Shown: positions 8,454-18,002, counted from the stretch's first letter. The stretch: DNA of 64,000 nucleotides from Treponema brennaborense DSM 12168 (GCF_000212415.1 NC_015500.1:1240001-1304000), one strand, 5' to 3'. Translations and numbers: made by a program. The notes: generated by a model not told the origin, from the sequence alone.

Positions 8454-8777
8454 ATGAATGAGATAGTCGCCGTCTTAGGGCAAAATATAAGAAAGTTTCG
8501 TAAGAATTTAGGCTGGACGCAAGAGCAGCTGGCCGAAAAGGCACAAATCTCCGTTCCGTTTATGACGCAGATTGAGCTGGGAAGAAAATCGGCATCGCTT
8601 GAAGTTATAGAGAATATTTCCAAATCCTTGGGCGTGCCTTATGATGCGCTCTTTAAAAAAGACGCTGCCGATATGTGCTGTCCCAAATACGAAATCCATA
8701 TCCTTAAAAAAGAGATTATAGAAGAAGTGACAAAGGCTATTTTTTCCGTTTTTGATAAAAGCCGGCTTTCCGTTTAA
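8454..8777 (+). CDS. Xre-family helix-turn-helix regulator
   Basis: The 107-residue protein starts at 8454 (MNEIVAVLGQNIRKFRKNL). Residues 8-65 are a standard HTH_3 domain (WTQEQLAEKAQISVPFMTQI, then LEVIENISKSLGVP). The tail contains CCPKYEIHILKKEI, then a short helix. The size suits a stand-alone regulator of a small locus. Its upstream region carries palindromes and is duplicated 466 bp away. No target gene sits beside it, so the regulated function may have been lost. Confidence 0.8.
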   Translation: MNEIVAVLGQNIRKFRKNLGWTQEQLAEKAQISVPFMTQIELGRKSASLEVIENISKSLGVPYDALFKKDAADMCCPKYEIHILKKEIIEEVTKAIFSVFDKSRLSV

Positions 8778-8907
8778 GAAAGTTCTCCGGTTTTATAGCC
8801 ATCTTTCAGCAGCGTTAGGCACGGAACGGGCGGCGCAGGTCAAGCGCATGTTGGCGTGACGTCTTATCGATTTTCTGCTCGATTTTCTGCGCTGTGCCTA
8901 TTCCCGG

Positions 8908-9534
8908 TTAGCCCTGCACCGTGTTCATCAGCGCAAAGAAATGTTCCGGCTTTCCGGTGCTGAAATAGTTGTACCAGGCTTCCAGCGTTTCCGGGCTGAA
9001 AACATCCAGCCGCTCGATAATCTGCTTTGCCCACAGCAAGCCGCCCGTGCTGCCCGCGGTAATAAGATTGCCGTCCGCAACGGACGGCGAGTCCGCATAA
9101 AAACGCTGCCCCTTGTAGCCGGAAGCGAACATTTCAAGGAATCCCGCGCCGTTGCTCGTATGAGGACGGTCGTTCAAAAGCCCGGCGCTTGCAAGCGCAA
9201 CTGTGGCACCGCAGATTGCGCACACCGTTCCGCCGCAAGCGAGCATTTGGCCTGCCTTTTCGATAACCGCACGGTGTTTTGCATCATTCCAAGAATCCGC
9301 GCCCGGCAGCAGCAGAACGTTTTCCTTGTTTACGTCAATTTCTTCTATTATATAGTCGGGAATTACCGTCATTCCGCCCATCGACCTGACCGGCTCTTTT
9401 GTACGGCTCACGGTTTTTACCGCAATTCGCTCCACACTCTTTTTGAAAAACCGCCCGGAATTCAGTTCCGCCGTAACATACCCAATCTCCCAGTCCGCCA
9501 AAGTGTCAAGCACATACACATAGATTGTCGTCAT
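8908..9534 (-). CDS. DJ-1/PfpI family glutamine-amidotransferase-like protein
   Basis: The 208-residue protein starts at ATG 9534 (MTTIYVYVLDTLADWEIGYV), 5 bases after GGAGG. It shows the DJ-1/PfpI fold: an N-terminal strand, LLLPGADSWNDAKH, and the nucleophile elbow TVCAICGATVALASAGLL with the reactive Cys. The ending EAWYNYFSTGKPEHFFAL is typical of the subgroup often annotated as type 1 glutamine amidotransferase. No amidotransferase partner is near. The gene is divergent from a WYL regulator 235 bp away, a common arrangement, so it is probably controlled by it. Confidence 0.8.
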   Translation of the reverse strand: MTTIYVYVLDTLADWEIGYVTAELNSGRFFKKSVERIAVKTVSRTKEPVRSMGGMTVIPDYIIEEIDVNKENVLLLPGADSWNDAKHRAVIEKAGQMLACGGTVCAICGATVALASAGLLNDRPHTSNGAGFLEMFASGYKGQRFYADSPSVADGNLITAGSTGGLLWAKQIIERLDVFSPETLEAWYNYFSTGKPEHFFALMNTVQG

Positions 9535-9769
9535 AATTCCTCCATTAAAACTGCAATTAAAACACCGCACAGTCTGAAAACGCGCCGCGAACAACGGCCG
9601 CACACGGCTGTTCTTTATCCGTGCGGATGGTTTTATACCCCGGCGCTTGCGTCGAAGTCTGTTGATTTACTTTTCCAGTATACCGTGCGATTGTTGACAT
9701 CAGTATGGCAATAATTCATAATGACACGGCATATTTTTCGTGTTTTGTGCAGGCGGAGGTGAAAATCAA

Positions 9770-10702
9770 GTGAAAATTGACCGACTTGTCAGTATCATCA
9801 TGCTTCTCCTCGAAAAAAAGCGGATAGGCGCACAGGAACTTTCGGAGCAGTTTGAAGTTTCAAAGCGCACGATCTACCGCGACATAGACGCTCTCAGCAT
9901 GGCAGGAATTCCCGTCAGCGCGACATCCGGGGCGGGCGGCGGGTTTGAAATCATGCCTGAATACAAGATTGATAAAGGCGTTTTTTCGGCCGACGACCTT
10001 TCCGCAATCCTTACGGGACTTACCGGGCTTTCCGACCTGATTTGCGGCAGTGAGCTTGCAAACGCGCTTGCAAAAGTCAGGCGTTTTGTTCCTTCCGACC
10101 GCGCAAAAGACATCGAGCTGAAGGCGAACCAGATTCACATCGATTTAACCCCGTGGATTTCAAACCGGAACGTTCAGCCGTATCTTGAAATGATTAAAAC
10201 CGCATTGCAGGAAAACAGGCTGATTTCGTTTGATTATGCCGACCGCCGGGGAAACAAGACTGCGCGCATTGCCGAGCCGTATCAACTTGTGCTGAAAAGC
10301 AGCCGTTGGTACGTGCAGTCGTATTGCCGCACAAGAAACGATTTCCGCCTGTTCCGGCTTTCCCGAATGTCATCATTGAAAATGTCGGAAGAATCGTTTG
10401 CTCCGCGCGAGTTTCAGGAGCCGATTTTAGATACTGCGGAAATTGTAAAGCCGCTTTTGACGACGGTAAAAATCCGCATCCGCAAATCGATCATGGAGCG
10501 GGTGCTCGATTTTTGCCCGTATGAGGATTTTTTGCCGGACGGGGATGGGCAGTACACCGTCGATTTTCCGTTTATCGAAAACGATTACTACTACGACATT
10601 CTTTTAGGTTTCGGGGCTAGATGCGAGTGCTTGGCGCCGCCGCACGTCCGCGCGGAAATGCAGCGCAGGATTTGCGAAATGGCGGCGGTGTATGAAAGGT
10701 AA
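9770..10702 (+). CDS. YafY-type regulator with HTH_11 and WYL domains
   Basis: The 310-residue protein starts at GTG 9770 (VKIDRLVSIIMLLLEKKRI), 8 bases after GGAGGTG. An N-terminal HTH_11 (SEQFEVSKRTIYRDIDALSM) is followed by a linker and a WYL domain containing ISFDYADRRGN, EPYQLVLKSSRWYVQSYC and FRLFRLSRM. WYL domains sense ligands, in some cases nucleic acid. A C-terminal WCX-like extension follows. It is divergent from the DJ-1 gene and probably regulates it. Confidence 0.85.
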   Translation: MKIDRLVSIIMLLLEKKRIGAQELSEQFEVSKRTIYRDIDALSMAGIPVSATSGAGGGFEIMPEYKIDKGVFSADDLSAILTGLTGLSDLICGSELANALAKVRRFVPSDRAKDIELKANQIHIDLTPWISNRNVQPYLEMIKTALQENRLISFDYADRRGNKTARIAEPYQLVLKSSRWYVQSYCRTRNDFRLFRLSRMSSLKMSEESFAPREFQEPILDTAEIVKPLLTTVKIRIRKSIMERVLDFCPYEDFLPDGDGQYTVDFPFIENDYYYDILLGFGARCECLAPPHVRAEMQRRICEMAAVYER

Positions 10703-10736
10703 GGAGCCGGGGAGAGGGTGCTCTATTTCGGGCATG

Positions 10737-11320
10737 TCAGAAAAAGTGTGTAAACGATAAAATATAACAGGGGAATCTATCCCCGTAAATAATCACAAAC
10801 TGGTTGATAGCCACCATCCAGTCCCGTAAGGGCATTGTCCATCTTTTGCTTATATTATGCAAGCTCATAAAAATCAGCTTCATGGCAGCCTCGTCGTTTG
10901 GGAATGAAGATCTGTTTTTGATGATTTTCCATATGCTGTAATTAAGCGATTCTATGGCATTGGTGGTATATACGGCTTTCCTGATTTCCGGTGAAAACTT
11001 GAGAAATGGAACAACCTCCCTTCTGAGCTCACCGCCTTGCTGTCCTTGTACGGGACAAAACGAAGGGAGTTTCGGACCATATGCACGATGCATAGCTGAA
11101 CTTCTGTTTTAGGAAAACCTGTCAGGCCGTCTACGGCGCAAAGAAGTATGTCTTGGACGCCGCGATGTTTCAGTTCATTGAGGATACTCAACCAGAACTT
11201 TGAACCTTCGTTCTGTTCAATCCACATACCTAAAAGTTCTTTTTGTCCGTCCATCCGTATGGCAAGAGCAAGATACACCGCTTTCTTGATGATTTGTCCG
11301 TTCGTAATATTTATAATTAC
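10737..11320 (-). pseudogene. IS256-family transposase remnant
   Basis: Two overlapping minus-strand frames together spell an IS256/mutator transposase: NGQIIKKAVYLALAIRMDG, then LLGMWIEQNEGSKFWLSIL, LKHRGVQDILLCAVDGLTGF and QLCIVHMVRNSLRFVPYKD in one frame. FLKFSPEIRKAVYTTNAIE and WMVAINQFVIIYGDRF follow in another. The roughly 200 N-terminal residues are missing, and about 80 residues are deleted between YKDSKA and REVVPF, with a frameshift. The element is dead. It marks an old insertion beside the WYL gene and differs from the intact IS256 copy at 34.8 kb. Confidence 0.8.
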
Positions 11321-11450
11321 TGGATTCGAACACAGCTACCATCCGTTCTCTTTATTCACTGTAAAAAGTGTAATTATTTTCTAAAAATCGTTGTATTTTT
11401 TGTGATTGTATGCCATAATATGCTTGTATTATGGTTCCGGAGGTGCGACT

Positions 11451-12764
11451 ATGTACCGAATTGCTATTGAAAAACTGTTAAAATGGAAAGAAAGCAAGCG
11501 CCGCAAACCGCTAATTATCGAAGGAGCTCGGCAAGTCGGTAAAACTTGGCTGATGAACGAATTTGGCAAACAAGCGTATGCAGATACTGTTTATATTAAC
11601 TTCGACTCTAATTCCAGAATGGCGGAACTGTTTACATCCGATTTGGATACTGACCGTCTGATTATGGGGCTGGAGTTATATGTGGGGCGCAAAATTAACC
11701 CCAATAATACTCTTTTGATTTTCGATGAAGTACAGGAAGTTCCGAGAGCACTCAGTTCCCTCAAATATTTTTACGAAAATGCACCGCAATATCACATCGT
11801 CTGTGCTGGTTCTCTTCTCGGCATTGCTTTGCACGAGGGCACATCCTTTCCTGTTGGCAAGATTGACTTCTTAAAACTCTATCCTCTTTCATTTCGGGAG
11901 TTTTTGATGGCAATCGGCAAGGAGCGTTTTGCAGAGCTTCTTGATAAGCAGGACTTTGGAATGATTGCAAGTTTTAGACAAACATATATCGATGCCTTGA
12001 AGCACTATTACTTTGTTGGCGGTATGCCCGAAGCGGTGCAGAGCTTTGCAGAAAATAAGGATTTTAATGAGGTGCGTGATATTCAAAAAAGAATCCTTGC
12101 TGCTTATGAGCAGGATTTTTCCAAACACGCCCCAAATGAGATTGTGCCCAAAATTCGTATGTTGTGGAACTGTATTCCCTCTCAGCTTGCAAAAGAGAAC
12201 AAGAAATTTATTTACGGTCTTGTTCGTGAAGGGGCTCGTGCAAAAGAATATGAAACAGCAATTATGTGGCTTTCCGACTGTGGACTTGTCCATAAGGTCA
12301 GCCGAGTCAATGCGGCAAGTATTCCATTGAAGGCATATGAGGATTTGAAGGCATTCAAGCTGTTCGTGGTAGATGTTGGATTACTTGGTTGTATAGCAGG
12401 ACTCCGCCAGCGCACATTACTTGACGGCAATGACCTTTTTGTTGAGTTCAAGGGCGCTCTTACGGAACAGTATGTTTGCCAGCAGCTTAAAACCATCGAA
12501 GATTTAGGCATTTATTATTACACCAACGACAGAGGTTCCTGCGAAGTTGATTTTATTGTTGATACAGGCGAACAAATTATTCCGGTTGAAGTAAAAGCGG
12601 AAGTCAACCTTCGATCTAAGAGTTTAAAAACCTATCAGGAGAAATTCACCCCTGAGGTATCTGTTCGTACCTCGATGGCAGATTTTAAAAAAGAAGATTG
12701 GCTTGTTAACTTGCCGCTGTATGCGATTGAAAAGATTGATAAAACAGTAGATGAGCTGAGTTAA
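11451..12764 (+). CDS. AAA ATPase with DUF4143 domain
   Basis: The 437-residue protein starts at ATG 11451 (MYRIAIEKLLKWKESKRRK), 8 bases after GGAG. The Walker A is GARQVGKTWL and the Walker B is LLIFDEVQEV; CAGSLLGIAL and YPLSFREFL are standard for the AAA_14 family. The C-terminal DUF4143 part has a PD-(D/E)xK-like core (CEVDFIVD, then IPVEVKAE), a nuclease-like fold. Family members are abundant in host-associated bacteria and have no settled role; defence or toxin-like activity has been suggested. It stands alone, next to an IS remnant. Confidence 0.8.
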   Translation: MYRIAIEKLLKWKESKRRKPLIIEGARQVGKTWLMNEFGKQAYADTVYINFDSNSRMAELFTSDLDTDRLIMGLELYVGRKINPNNTLLIFDEVQEVPRALSSLKYFYENAPQYHIVCAGSLLGIALHEGTSFPVGKIDFLKLYPLSFREFLMAIGKERFAELLDKQDFGMIASFRQTYIDALKHYYFVGGMPEAVQSFAENKDFNEVRDIQKRILAAYEQDFSKHAPNEIVPKIRMLWNCIPSQLAKENKKFIYGLVREGARAKEYETAIMWLSDCGLVHKVSRVNAASIPLKAYEDLKAFKLFVVDVGLLGCIAGLRQRTLLDGNDLFVEFKGALTEQYVCQQLKTIEDLGIYYYTNDRGSCEVDFIVDTGEQIIPVEVKAEVNLRSKSLKTYQEKFTPEVSVRTSMADFKKEDWLVNLPLYAIEKIDKTVDELS

Positions 12765-13399
12765 AAGGCATTCTCATTTCAGGAAGGTGAATAAGAAAGT
12801 GTAAATATGAATCCTGAAATAATTAGAATACCTAAACTAGCTATCACGACACTTTCAATTAAATTCATTTTCCGCTGACCCGTCAATTAAAGATTTGAAC
12901 CCGTATCGATCGGCGAAAGGAAACAGGAAAAGTGTCATATCGGAATAAAACACTGAATGCCTGTGCAAGCTGTTAAAACAGCTTTTGGAGCGGACGGAAG
13001 CCGCAAACCGCCGTTACGCAGTTCGGTAGCCCTCAGTCCCTGCGGGACCGCCTGCGGCGCTGCTCCGCGGCGGGCTAGGCTGTTTTTTTACTGCTTCTTT
13101 ACTGCCAAAGTCGTACCGTTTTCCGGATTTCGTAAGGTTGTTTTGATTTTTGACATATCCGTTTTCAGGCTGCCTCCGGAACGGATTTTTTACGTTACGC
13201 ATGAGAATCGATATTGAATTTAAAAAAGACGGATGCTATAGTAACGTATGATTATCTTTTGCTAACTGTCAGGCAAATCAGTTTTCCCATTTTGTAAATG
13301 TCCGGACTGCTGAAAACCGCATTACTGCTGAAAACCGCATTTAGAAACGAAAGAGACGTCGAAAAGGAAACCTATTCAACGCGGCCCGGAGGCATTTAA
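12765..13399. other. 635-bp gap without a convincing gene
   Basis: The first 190 bp are AT-rich; the middle (about 12,975-13,090) is a GC-rich block with CCTGCGGCGCTGCTCCGCGG. A frame at 12957-13217 is open, but its residue pattern (Arg/Ala/Pro-rich, then hydrophobic) and lack of a ribosome site argue against a gene. It may be a remnant or a species-specific intergenic repeat. Confidence 0.4.
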
Positions 13400-14050
13400 T
13401 TGAAAACGGAACGAACTGAAAACACGAACAAGCATTTCTGGCAGAAGTTTGCAAAACTGTACGCGCCGTTTATGAAAAAGAACCGCAGTACATACAATGC
13501 AATTTGCCGGAACGTTACGCCGTATATTGCACCGGACAAAGACGTTCTGGAGCTTGCGTGCGGTACGGGACAGCTGACTTTTCTTATGGCGGGAACCGCC
13601 GGAACATGGACTGCCACCGACTATTCGGAGAACATGATTGCCGAAATCAAAAAGCGCGCCGCCGTTTGCGGGGTGCCGAACACAACGTACGAAGTGCAGG
13701 ACGCCACCGCCTTGCGCTACAACGACGGGCAGTTTGACGTTGTGCTTATTGCGAACGCGCTCCACATCATGCCGCACCCGGAAACCGCCCTAAAAGAAAT
13801 CCGGCGCGTCCTTAAACGCGACGGCATTTTGCTTGCACCGACGTTCGTGTACGAAAAAGGTGTGCCGAAACTTCTTGTTGCCGTTATGGAAAAAATCGGC
13901 TTCAAGACGTATCACAAATGGACAAAAGCGGAATTGTGCACGGCGGTTTCGTCCTGCGGTTTTGAAATAAAATCATGCGATTTAATAGAAGGAAACCCGA
14001 TGCCGGAGTGCGTTCTGATTGCCGGCAGGGGACGGCATGAACGGGCTTAG
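13400..14050 (+). CDS. Class I SAM-dependent methyltransferase
   Basis: The 216-residue protein starts at TTG 13400, 7 bases after CCGGAGG, an unusual but well supported start. The Methyltransf_11 fold shows motif I as VLELACGTGQLTFLM, the acidic strand-2 residue in WTATDYSENM, motif II in FDVVLIANALHIMPHPE, and RRVLKRDGILLAPTFVY. It resembles small-molecule methyltransferases of the UbiE/Coq5 superfamily; the substrate is unknown. A signal peptide and partner gene are absent. The following 257 bp hold no gene I can support. Confidence 0.8.
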   Translation: MKTERTENTNKHFWQKFAKLYAPFMKKNRSTYNAICRNVTPYIAPDKDVLELACGTGQLTFLMAGTAGTWTATDYSENMIAEIKKRAAVCGVPNTTYEVQDATALRYNDGQFDVVLIANALHIMPHPETALKEIRRVLKRDGILLAPTFVYEKGVPKLLVAVMEKIGFKTYHKWTKAELCTAVSSCGFEIKSCDLIEGNPMPECVLIAGRGRHERA

Positions 14051-14307
14051 CATTGTTGTGTCCGTTGCGGCAACTCCAAACGGACTGTTTCCGCTCCGTT
14101 TGGACGCGCTGACCGGCAGCAATGAGCTCAACGGCTGCGGTCGTGAGCCGCTTAATCGTGTAATTGCATTTTTTAACGGTGAGGTGGAAATCTTTTTTTC
14201 TCTTTTTCGCCGGTCTATTGCCTTTTTCATGAAAAGTTGTAGAATGAGGTTAGCTTTGCCTAATCGATAGGCTCGGCGTCCGGGAAAATCATCCGAAGGA
14301 ATCAGTA

Positions 14308-14916
14308 ATGAAGTGCAGCTGTGAAAAGAATTACGAATACCATGAAATTGTCGATTGCATTACCTCCGCGCTGGACGCCCGCGACCCGTATACCGGGCAC
14401 CATTCAAGGCGTGTCAGCGATATGGCGTGTCTGCTGTGCGGCTATCTCGGAATGGGTGAAGAAGAAACGCAGGAAATTCATATTGCGGGGCATCTGCACG
14501 ATATTGGCAAAATCGGAATACCCGATTCGGTACTGCTGAAATCGGGTAGGCTCGATGAGAAAGAATGGGAACTGATGAAGCGCCACCCTCGGATCGGTGC
14601 GGAAATTCTTGCAAAATCGGCTCACTTTGTAAAAATATCCGATATCATTCTTCATCATCACGAACGCTTCGACGGAACCGGGTATCCGTTCGGAACGTCC
14701 GGAACGGAAATCCCCGTCGGTTCAAGAATTGTCGCTGTCTGCGACTCAATCGACGCAATGGCGTCCGCAAGAGCGTACAGGGCTGCAATGCCGCTTGAAG
14801 TATGCTACGGCGAAATCGAGAAAAATATAGGGAAAATGTACGACCCCGAAATCGCGGAAGAAATGCTTCGGCATTGGGACGTGGTTTCGGATATTTACGG
14901 AAGCGATAAGAACTGA
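14308..14916 (+). CDS. HD-GYP domain cyclic-di-GMP phosphodiesterase
   Basis: The 202-residue protein is nearly all HD-GYP domain: HHSRRVSDMACLL, the HD motif HLHDIGKIGIPD, HHHERFDGTGYP as the GYP motif, and VCDSIDAMASARAYR. Such domains hydrolyse cyclic di-GMP (or cGAMP) and bind two or three metals. A receiver or other sensor domain is absent. A bacteriohemerythrin gene begins 73 bp downstream on the same strand; it may supply the oxygen or redox sensing that other HD-GYP proteins carry as a fused domain. Confidence 0.9.
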   Translation: MKCSCEKNYEYHEIVDCITSALDARDPYTGHHSRRVSDMACLLCGYLGMGEEETQEIHIAGHLHDIGKIGIPDSVLLKSGRLDEKEWELMKRHPRIGAEILAKSAHFVKISDIILHHHERFDGTGYPFGTSGTEIPVGSRIVAVCDSIDAMASARAYRAAMPLEVCYGEIEKNIGKMYDPEIAEEMLRHWDVVSDIYGSDKN

Positions 14917-14988
14917 TCGTATTGCGCCTTGCATAAATCCGGTAACATTCATATAATATATTCGTTTATGTTATTAAGGAGGTTTTTT

Positions 14989-15402
14989 ATGGCGGAAAAG
15001 ATAGAATGGCGCGATTCGTATAACGTTAATATTGCGGAAATAGATATGCAGCATAAGAAATTGGTTGCGATTGCGAACGAATTGTACGATCTGACGGTGG
15101 GGGAGCCCGCGGTTTATCCGAACAACGTATCGAAAATCATAAAAAAACTGACCGATTATACGGTGTATCATTTCGATCACGAGGAAAATTTCTTTCGTCG
15201 CTACGGATACGCGCAGGCCGATTTTCATAAGATGCAGCACGAGCAGTTCATTCAGCAGATAAACGAGCAGATCCGAAAGTTGTCGCAGCCCACTCAGGCG
15301 GACGGACAGCGGCTTTACGAATATCTGGTAACGTGGCTTTTAAATCATATTGCCAAATCGGATAAAGTGTGGGCGGCGTTCGTTTTGCCGAAGCTCAAAT
15401 AA
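14989..15402 (+). CDS. Bacteriohemerythrin
   Basis: The 137-residue protein starts at ATG 14989 (MAEKIEWRDSYNVNI), 7 bases after AAGGAGG. The di-iron ligands are all in place: IDMQHKKLV, YHFDHEENFF, FHKMQHEQF and LLNHIAKSDK. Hemerythrins bind oxygen reversibly, and in bacteria serve sensing, storage or detoxification. It lies between an HD-GYP gene and an Mrp gene on the same strand, so roles in oxygen-dependent cyclic-di-GMP turnover or protection of iron-sulphur assembly are both plausible. Confidence 0.92.
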   Translation: MAEKIEWRDSYNVNIAEIDMQHKKLVAIANELYDLTVGEPAVYPNNVSKIIKKLTDYTVYHFDHEENFFRRYGYAQADFHKMQHEQFIQQINEQIRKLSQPTQADGQRLYEYLVTWLLNHIAKSDKVWAAFVLPKLK

Positions 15403-15438
15403 AAGCGGCTGAAAATAAAATAAGACAAGAGGTATGTG

Positions 15439-16269
15439 ATGAGTGAATCCTGTTCGCACGACTGCGGAAGTTGTTCTTCCGACTGTGCACAGCGTGATCT
15501 GCATGAAAAATTGAATCCGAAAAGCAGCGTAAAAAAAGTTATCGGCGTGGTGAGCGGAAAAGGCGGCGTGGGCAAGTCGCTCGTTACGTCGCTTTTGAGC
15601 GTGGCAATGAACGGAAAAGGGTTCCGCACCGCTATCCTCGACGCCGATATTACCGGACCGTCGATTCCCAAAGCGTTCGGGCTGAAAGAAAAGGCGACGG
15701 GAACCGAAAACGAATTGTATCCGGTTGTCAGCAAAAACGGTACGCAGATTATGTCTATCAATTTTTTGCTTGAAAACGAAACGGATCCGGTCATATGGCG
15801 CGGTCCGGTTATCGCCGGGGCGGTCAAACAGTTTTGGTCGGACGTCGTATGGGACAACGTTGATTTTATGTTCGTCGATATGCCGCCGGGAACCGGCGAC
15901 GTGCCGCTGACGGTGTTTCAGTCTCTGTCGATCGACGGAATCGTCGTCGTCGCGACGCCGCAGGAATTGGTCGGCATGATCGTTGAAAAAGCGGTGAAGA
16001 TGTCGGAAATGATGCATATTCCGGTGATCGCTCTTGTGGAAAATATGAGCTACGTGAAGTGTCCCGACTGCGGAAAGCAGATAAAGCTGTTCGGTGAAAG
16101 CTCTATCGATAAAATTGCCGCTTCCTACCGGGTTCCCGTTTTGGCACGGCTACCGATAGATCCTGCGATTGCGGCTGCCTGCGACGCGGGGGAAATCGAG
16201 TCGGCCGACGTGTCCGCGCTCGACGAAGCGGCGACTGTAATTGAAAATCTCTTGCGGGATTCCGTATGA
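15439..16269 (+). CDS. mrp: Mrp/NBP35-type iron-sulphur cluster carrier ATPase
   Basis: The 276-residue protein starts at ATG 15439; GTG 15436 is an alternative. A cysteine-rich head (CSHDCGSCSSDC) resembles the N-terminal cluster of NBP35. The deviant Walker A is GVVSGKGGVGKSLVTSLL, then DADITGPSIPKAFG and FMFVDMPPGTGDVPLT. The CxxC scaffold YVKCPDCGK lies near residue 215. Such P-loop ATPases carry and deliver 4Fe-4S clusters in the cytoplasm. The next gene overlaps its stop codon (ATGA), so the two are translationally coupled. Confidence 0.9.
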   Translation: MSESCSHDCGSCSSDCAQRDLHEKLNPKSSVKKVIGVVSGKGGVGKSLVTSLLSVAMNGKGFRTAILDADITGPSIPKAFGLKEKATGTENELYPVVSKNGTQIMSINFLLENETDPVIWRGPVIAGAVKQFWSDVVWDNVDFMFVDMPPGTGDVPLTVFQSLSIDGIVVVATPQELVGMIVEKAVKMSEMMHIPVIALVENMSYVKCPDCGKQIKLFGESSIDKIAASYRVPVLARLPIDPAIAAACDAGEIESADVSALDEAATVIENLLRDSV

Positions 16270-16796
16270 GCGGCGTTCCGCAGGAACGGCTTACGAAAGA
16301 CGGCCCGTCTTCAAAAGACGGGCAGCGGCTCGAACTGGAAAAGCAGTCGCCGAAAGCCGCTTTGGCAATGAAATTGTTCCGCGACGGCTTTAACTGTTCC
16401 CAGTCGGTTTTAGGCGCGTTCTGTGCCGATTTCGGCTTGGAGCGGGAACCGGCGATGCGCCTTGCGTCGTCGTTCGGCGGCGGAATCGGCCGTATGCGCG
16501 AAGTGTGCGGCGCCGTGAGCGGAATGTGTATGGCTGCGGGGCTTGCCGAAGGATACGCCGATCCGCACGCGCAGACGGAAAAAGCGGAACATTACGCGCG
16601 TATTCAAAAGCTCGCGGCGGCGTTCCGCGAGTTGAACGGTTCCATCGTGTGCCGCGAACTGCTGGGGCTCGGAGAAGGCGGATCCGATCCGGTTCCGGCG
16701 GCGCGGACCGACGCATATTACCGAAAGCGCCCGTGCGAGATTCTGGTGGGGCAAGCCGCTTTGATTTTGGAATCGCATCTGGCCGGAACGCGTTAA
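16266..16796 (+). CDS. C-GCAxxG-C-C family redox protein
   Basis: The 176-residue protein starts at ATG 16266, overlapping the Mrp stop. It shows the family pattern: LFRDGFNCSQSVL, SSFGGGIGRMREVCGAVSGM, and the later Cys in IVCRELLG and RPCEILVGQ. The family is described as putative redox-active or metal-binding, found mainly in anaerobes. The N-terminal 28 residues are a variable, low-conservation extension. Coupling to Mrp hints at a link with iron-sulphur or redox homeostasis. Confidence 0.85.
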   Translation: MSGVPQERLTKDGPSSKDGQRLELEKQSPKAALAMKLFRDGFNCSQSVLGAFCADFGLEREPAMRLASSFGGGIGRMREVCGAVSGMCMAAGLAEGYADPHAQTEKAEHYARIQKLAAAFRELNGSIVCRELLGLGEGGSDPVPAARTDAYYRKRPCEILVGQAALILESHLAGTR

Positions 16797-16862
16797 GACT
16801 CCGGACGGTAAGGCGCCGCGCGGTAAGGCGCGATGGTTTTGCGAACGCGCGGCGGACTGCGC

Positions 16863-17900
16863 TCACGGAGCGATTTTTTTATAACGCTCGTGCGGGCACT
16901 GGTCGAAGTACGCGGCAAGCCGTTCCCGGCAGCCGTCGAGGGTCGGCGCGTTCAGCAGTTGCGTGCGCAGATACTGGGCAAACTGTACGTTGTCGCTGTA
17001 ATAGGTAAAAAAACGTTGCAGTCGGGTTTTATAAAACTCCGGCGGCTGACATTCGGCAAGATCGTCTATAAATTGCAATCCGGTCTGTAGCAGATCTATT
17101 TTTTCCGGCGCGGTTCCCTTGATTTCCGCGAACACCCACGGTTTTCGGATAGCCGCGCGCGCGATCATTATACCGTCGACGGCGGGCGCAATTTCGTACG
17201 CTTTTCGCGCGCTCGCCGCGTCGCAGACGGCGCCGTTCAGGACGACTTTCACATCGCTGCCTCGTGCGTTCAGGTAGTCGCACAGTTTGCGTACGTATTC
17301 CAGACGCGGCGGAGTGCGGTACCGTTCTTTGCGCGTGCGCGGGTGCAGCGTGATTTGCCGGACGCCGGTGCCGACGAGCATGTCTATGAATGAAAAAAAT
17401 CGGTCGTCGGTAAAATCTTCGTCGCCGAGTCTGATTTTAACGCTGAACCGCAGGGCGGCGCGTCGGTTTGCGGCCGGCTTTGCGTTTTCCTCCGCAGGAC
17501 GGTTTGCGGCCGGCTTTGCGTTTTCCACGGCGCGCCGGACGCCTTCCAGCATTGCGGCCGTTTCGGCGTACGGTTTGAGCATCCAAGCGATTCCTGCGCC
17601 TGATTTGACGATTTCCGGTGCGCAGCAGCCCATGTTTACGTCGACACCTACGCCGCCTACTCCGGCGACGAGTTCCGCCGCGCGCGCCAGCGCGTCGGCC
17701 TTTGCGCCGGTGAGCTGCCAGACGATTTTATCGGGTTCGGGACCGGTGTGCAGATAATATTTTTCAAACGGTCCGCCGGTAAGCAGCGTTCCCGCCTGGA
17801 TCATTTCGGTAAAATATTCATCACAGCCGCCGAATCCGAAAACGGAACGGCGCAGCGCTTCGTGCGTCAGCGTTGCCATCGGGGCGAGTATCAATTTCAT
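16863..17900 (-). CDS. tRNA-dihydrouridine synthase
   Basis: The 345-residue protein starts at ATG 17900 (MKLILAPMATLTHEALRRSV). Dus features are the APMA start, EMIQAG, WQLTGAKADAL, VDVNMGCCAPEIVKSGAG with the catalytic Cys, FSVKIRLG, ITLHPRTRKERY and VVLNGAVCDA with IMIARAAIRKPWVF. It reduces specific uridines of tRNA using FMN. An Ala/Asn-rich insertion (ENAKPAANR occurs twice, at about residues 127-148) comes from a 36-bp duplication in the gene and is not a normal part of the fold. The protein is transcribed away from the sodium symporter gene. Confidence 0.88.
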   Translation of the reverse strand: MKLILAPMATLTHEALRRSVFGFGGCDEYFTEMIQAGTLLTGGPFEKYYLHTGPEPDKIVWQLTGAKADALARAAELVAGVGGVGVDVNMGCCAPEIVKSGAGIAWMLKPYAETAAMLEGVRRAVENAKPAANRPAEENAKPAANRRAALRFSVKIRLGDEDFTDDRFFSFIDMLVGTGVRQITLHPRTRKERYRTPPRLEYVRKLCDYLNARGSDVKVVLNGAVCDAASARKAYEIAPAVDGIMIARAAIRKPWVFAEIKGTAPEKIDLLQTGLQFIDDLAECQPPEFYKTRLQRFFTYYSDNVQFAQYLRTQLLNAPTLDGCRERLAAYFDQCPHERYKKIAP

Positions 17901-17904
17901 CTAT

Positions 17905-17938
17905 TTACTATATCACAACGCTTACTATATCACAACGC
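17905..17938. repeat. 17-bp direct repeat in the divergent promoter region
   Basis: TTACTATATCACAACGC occurs twice head to tail (17905-17921, 17922-17938) between the Dus start and the symporter promoter. On the minus strand each unit carries TATAGT, a usable -10, so the Dus promoter may be doubled. TATAAT at 17951-17956 probably serves the symporter. Confidence 0.5.
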
Positions 17939-18002
17939 GTTTTTTTATGATATAATACTTCAGAAGATTTTGTCAGACTTCAGTGTGTTCGGAGATTTGA
18001 AA

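Noticed and set aside
12957-13217. An 86-residue frame in the gap before the methyltransferase
   Set aside because: No ribosome site, Arg/Pro/Ala-rich start from a GC-rich block, and no recognisable pattern.
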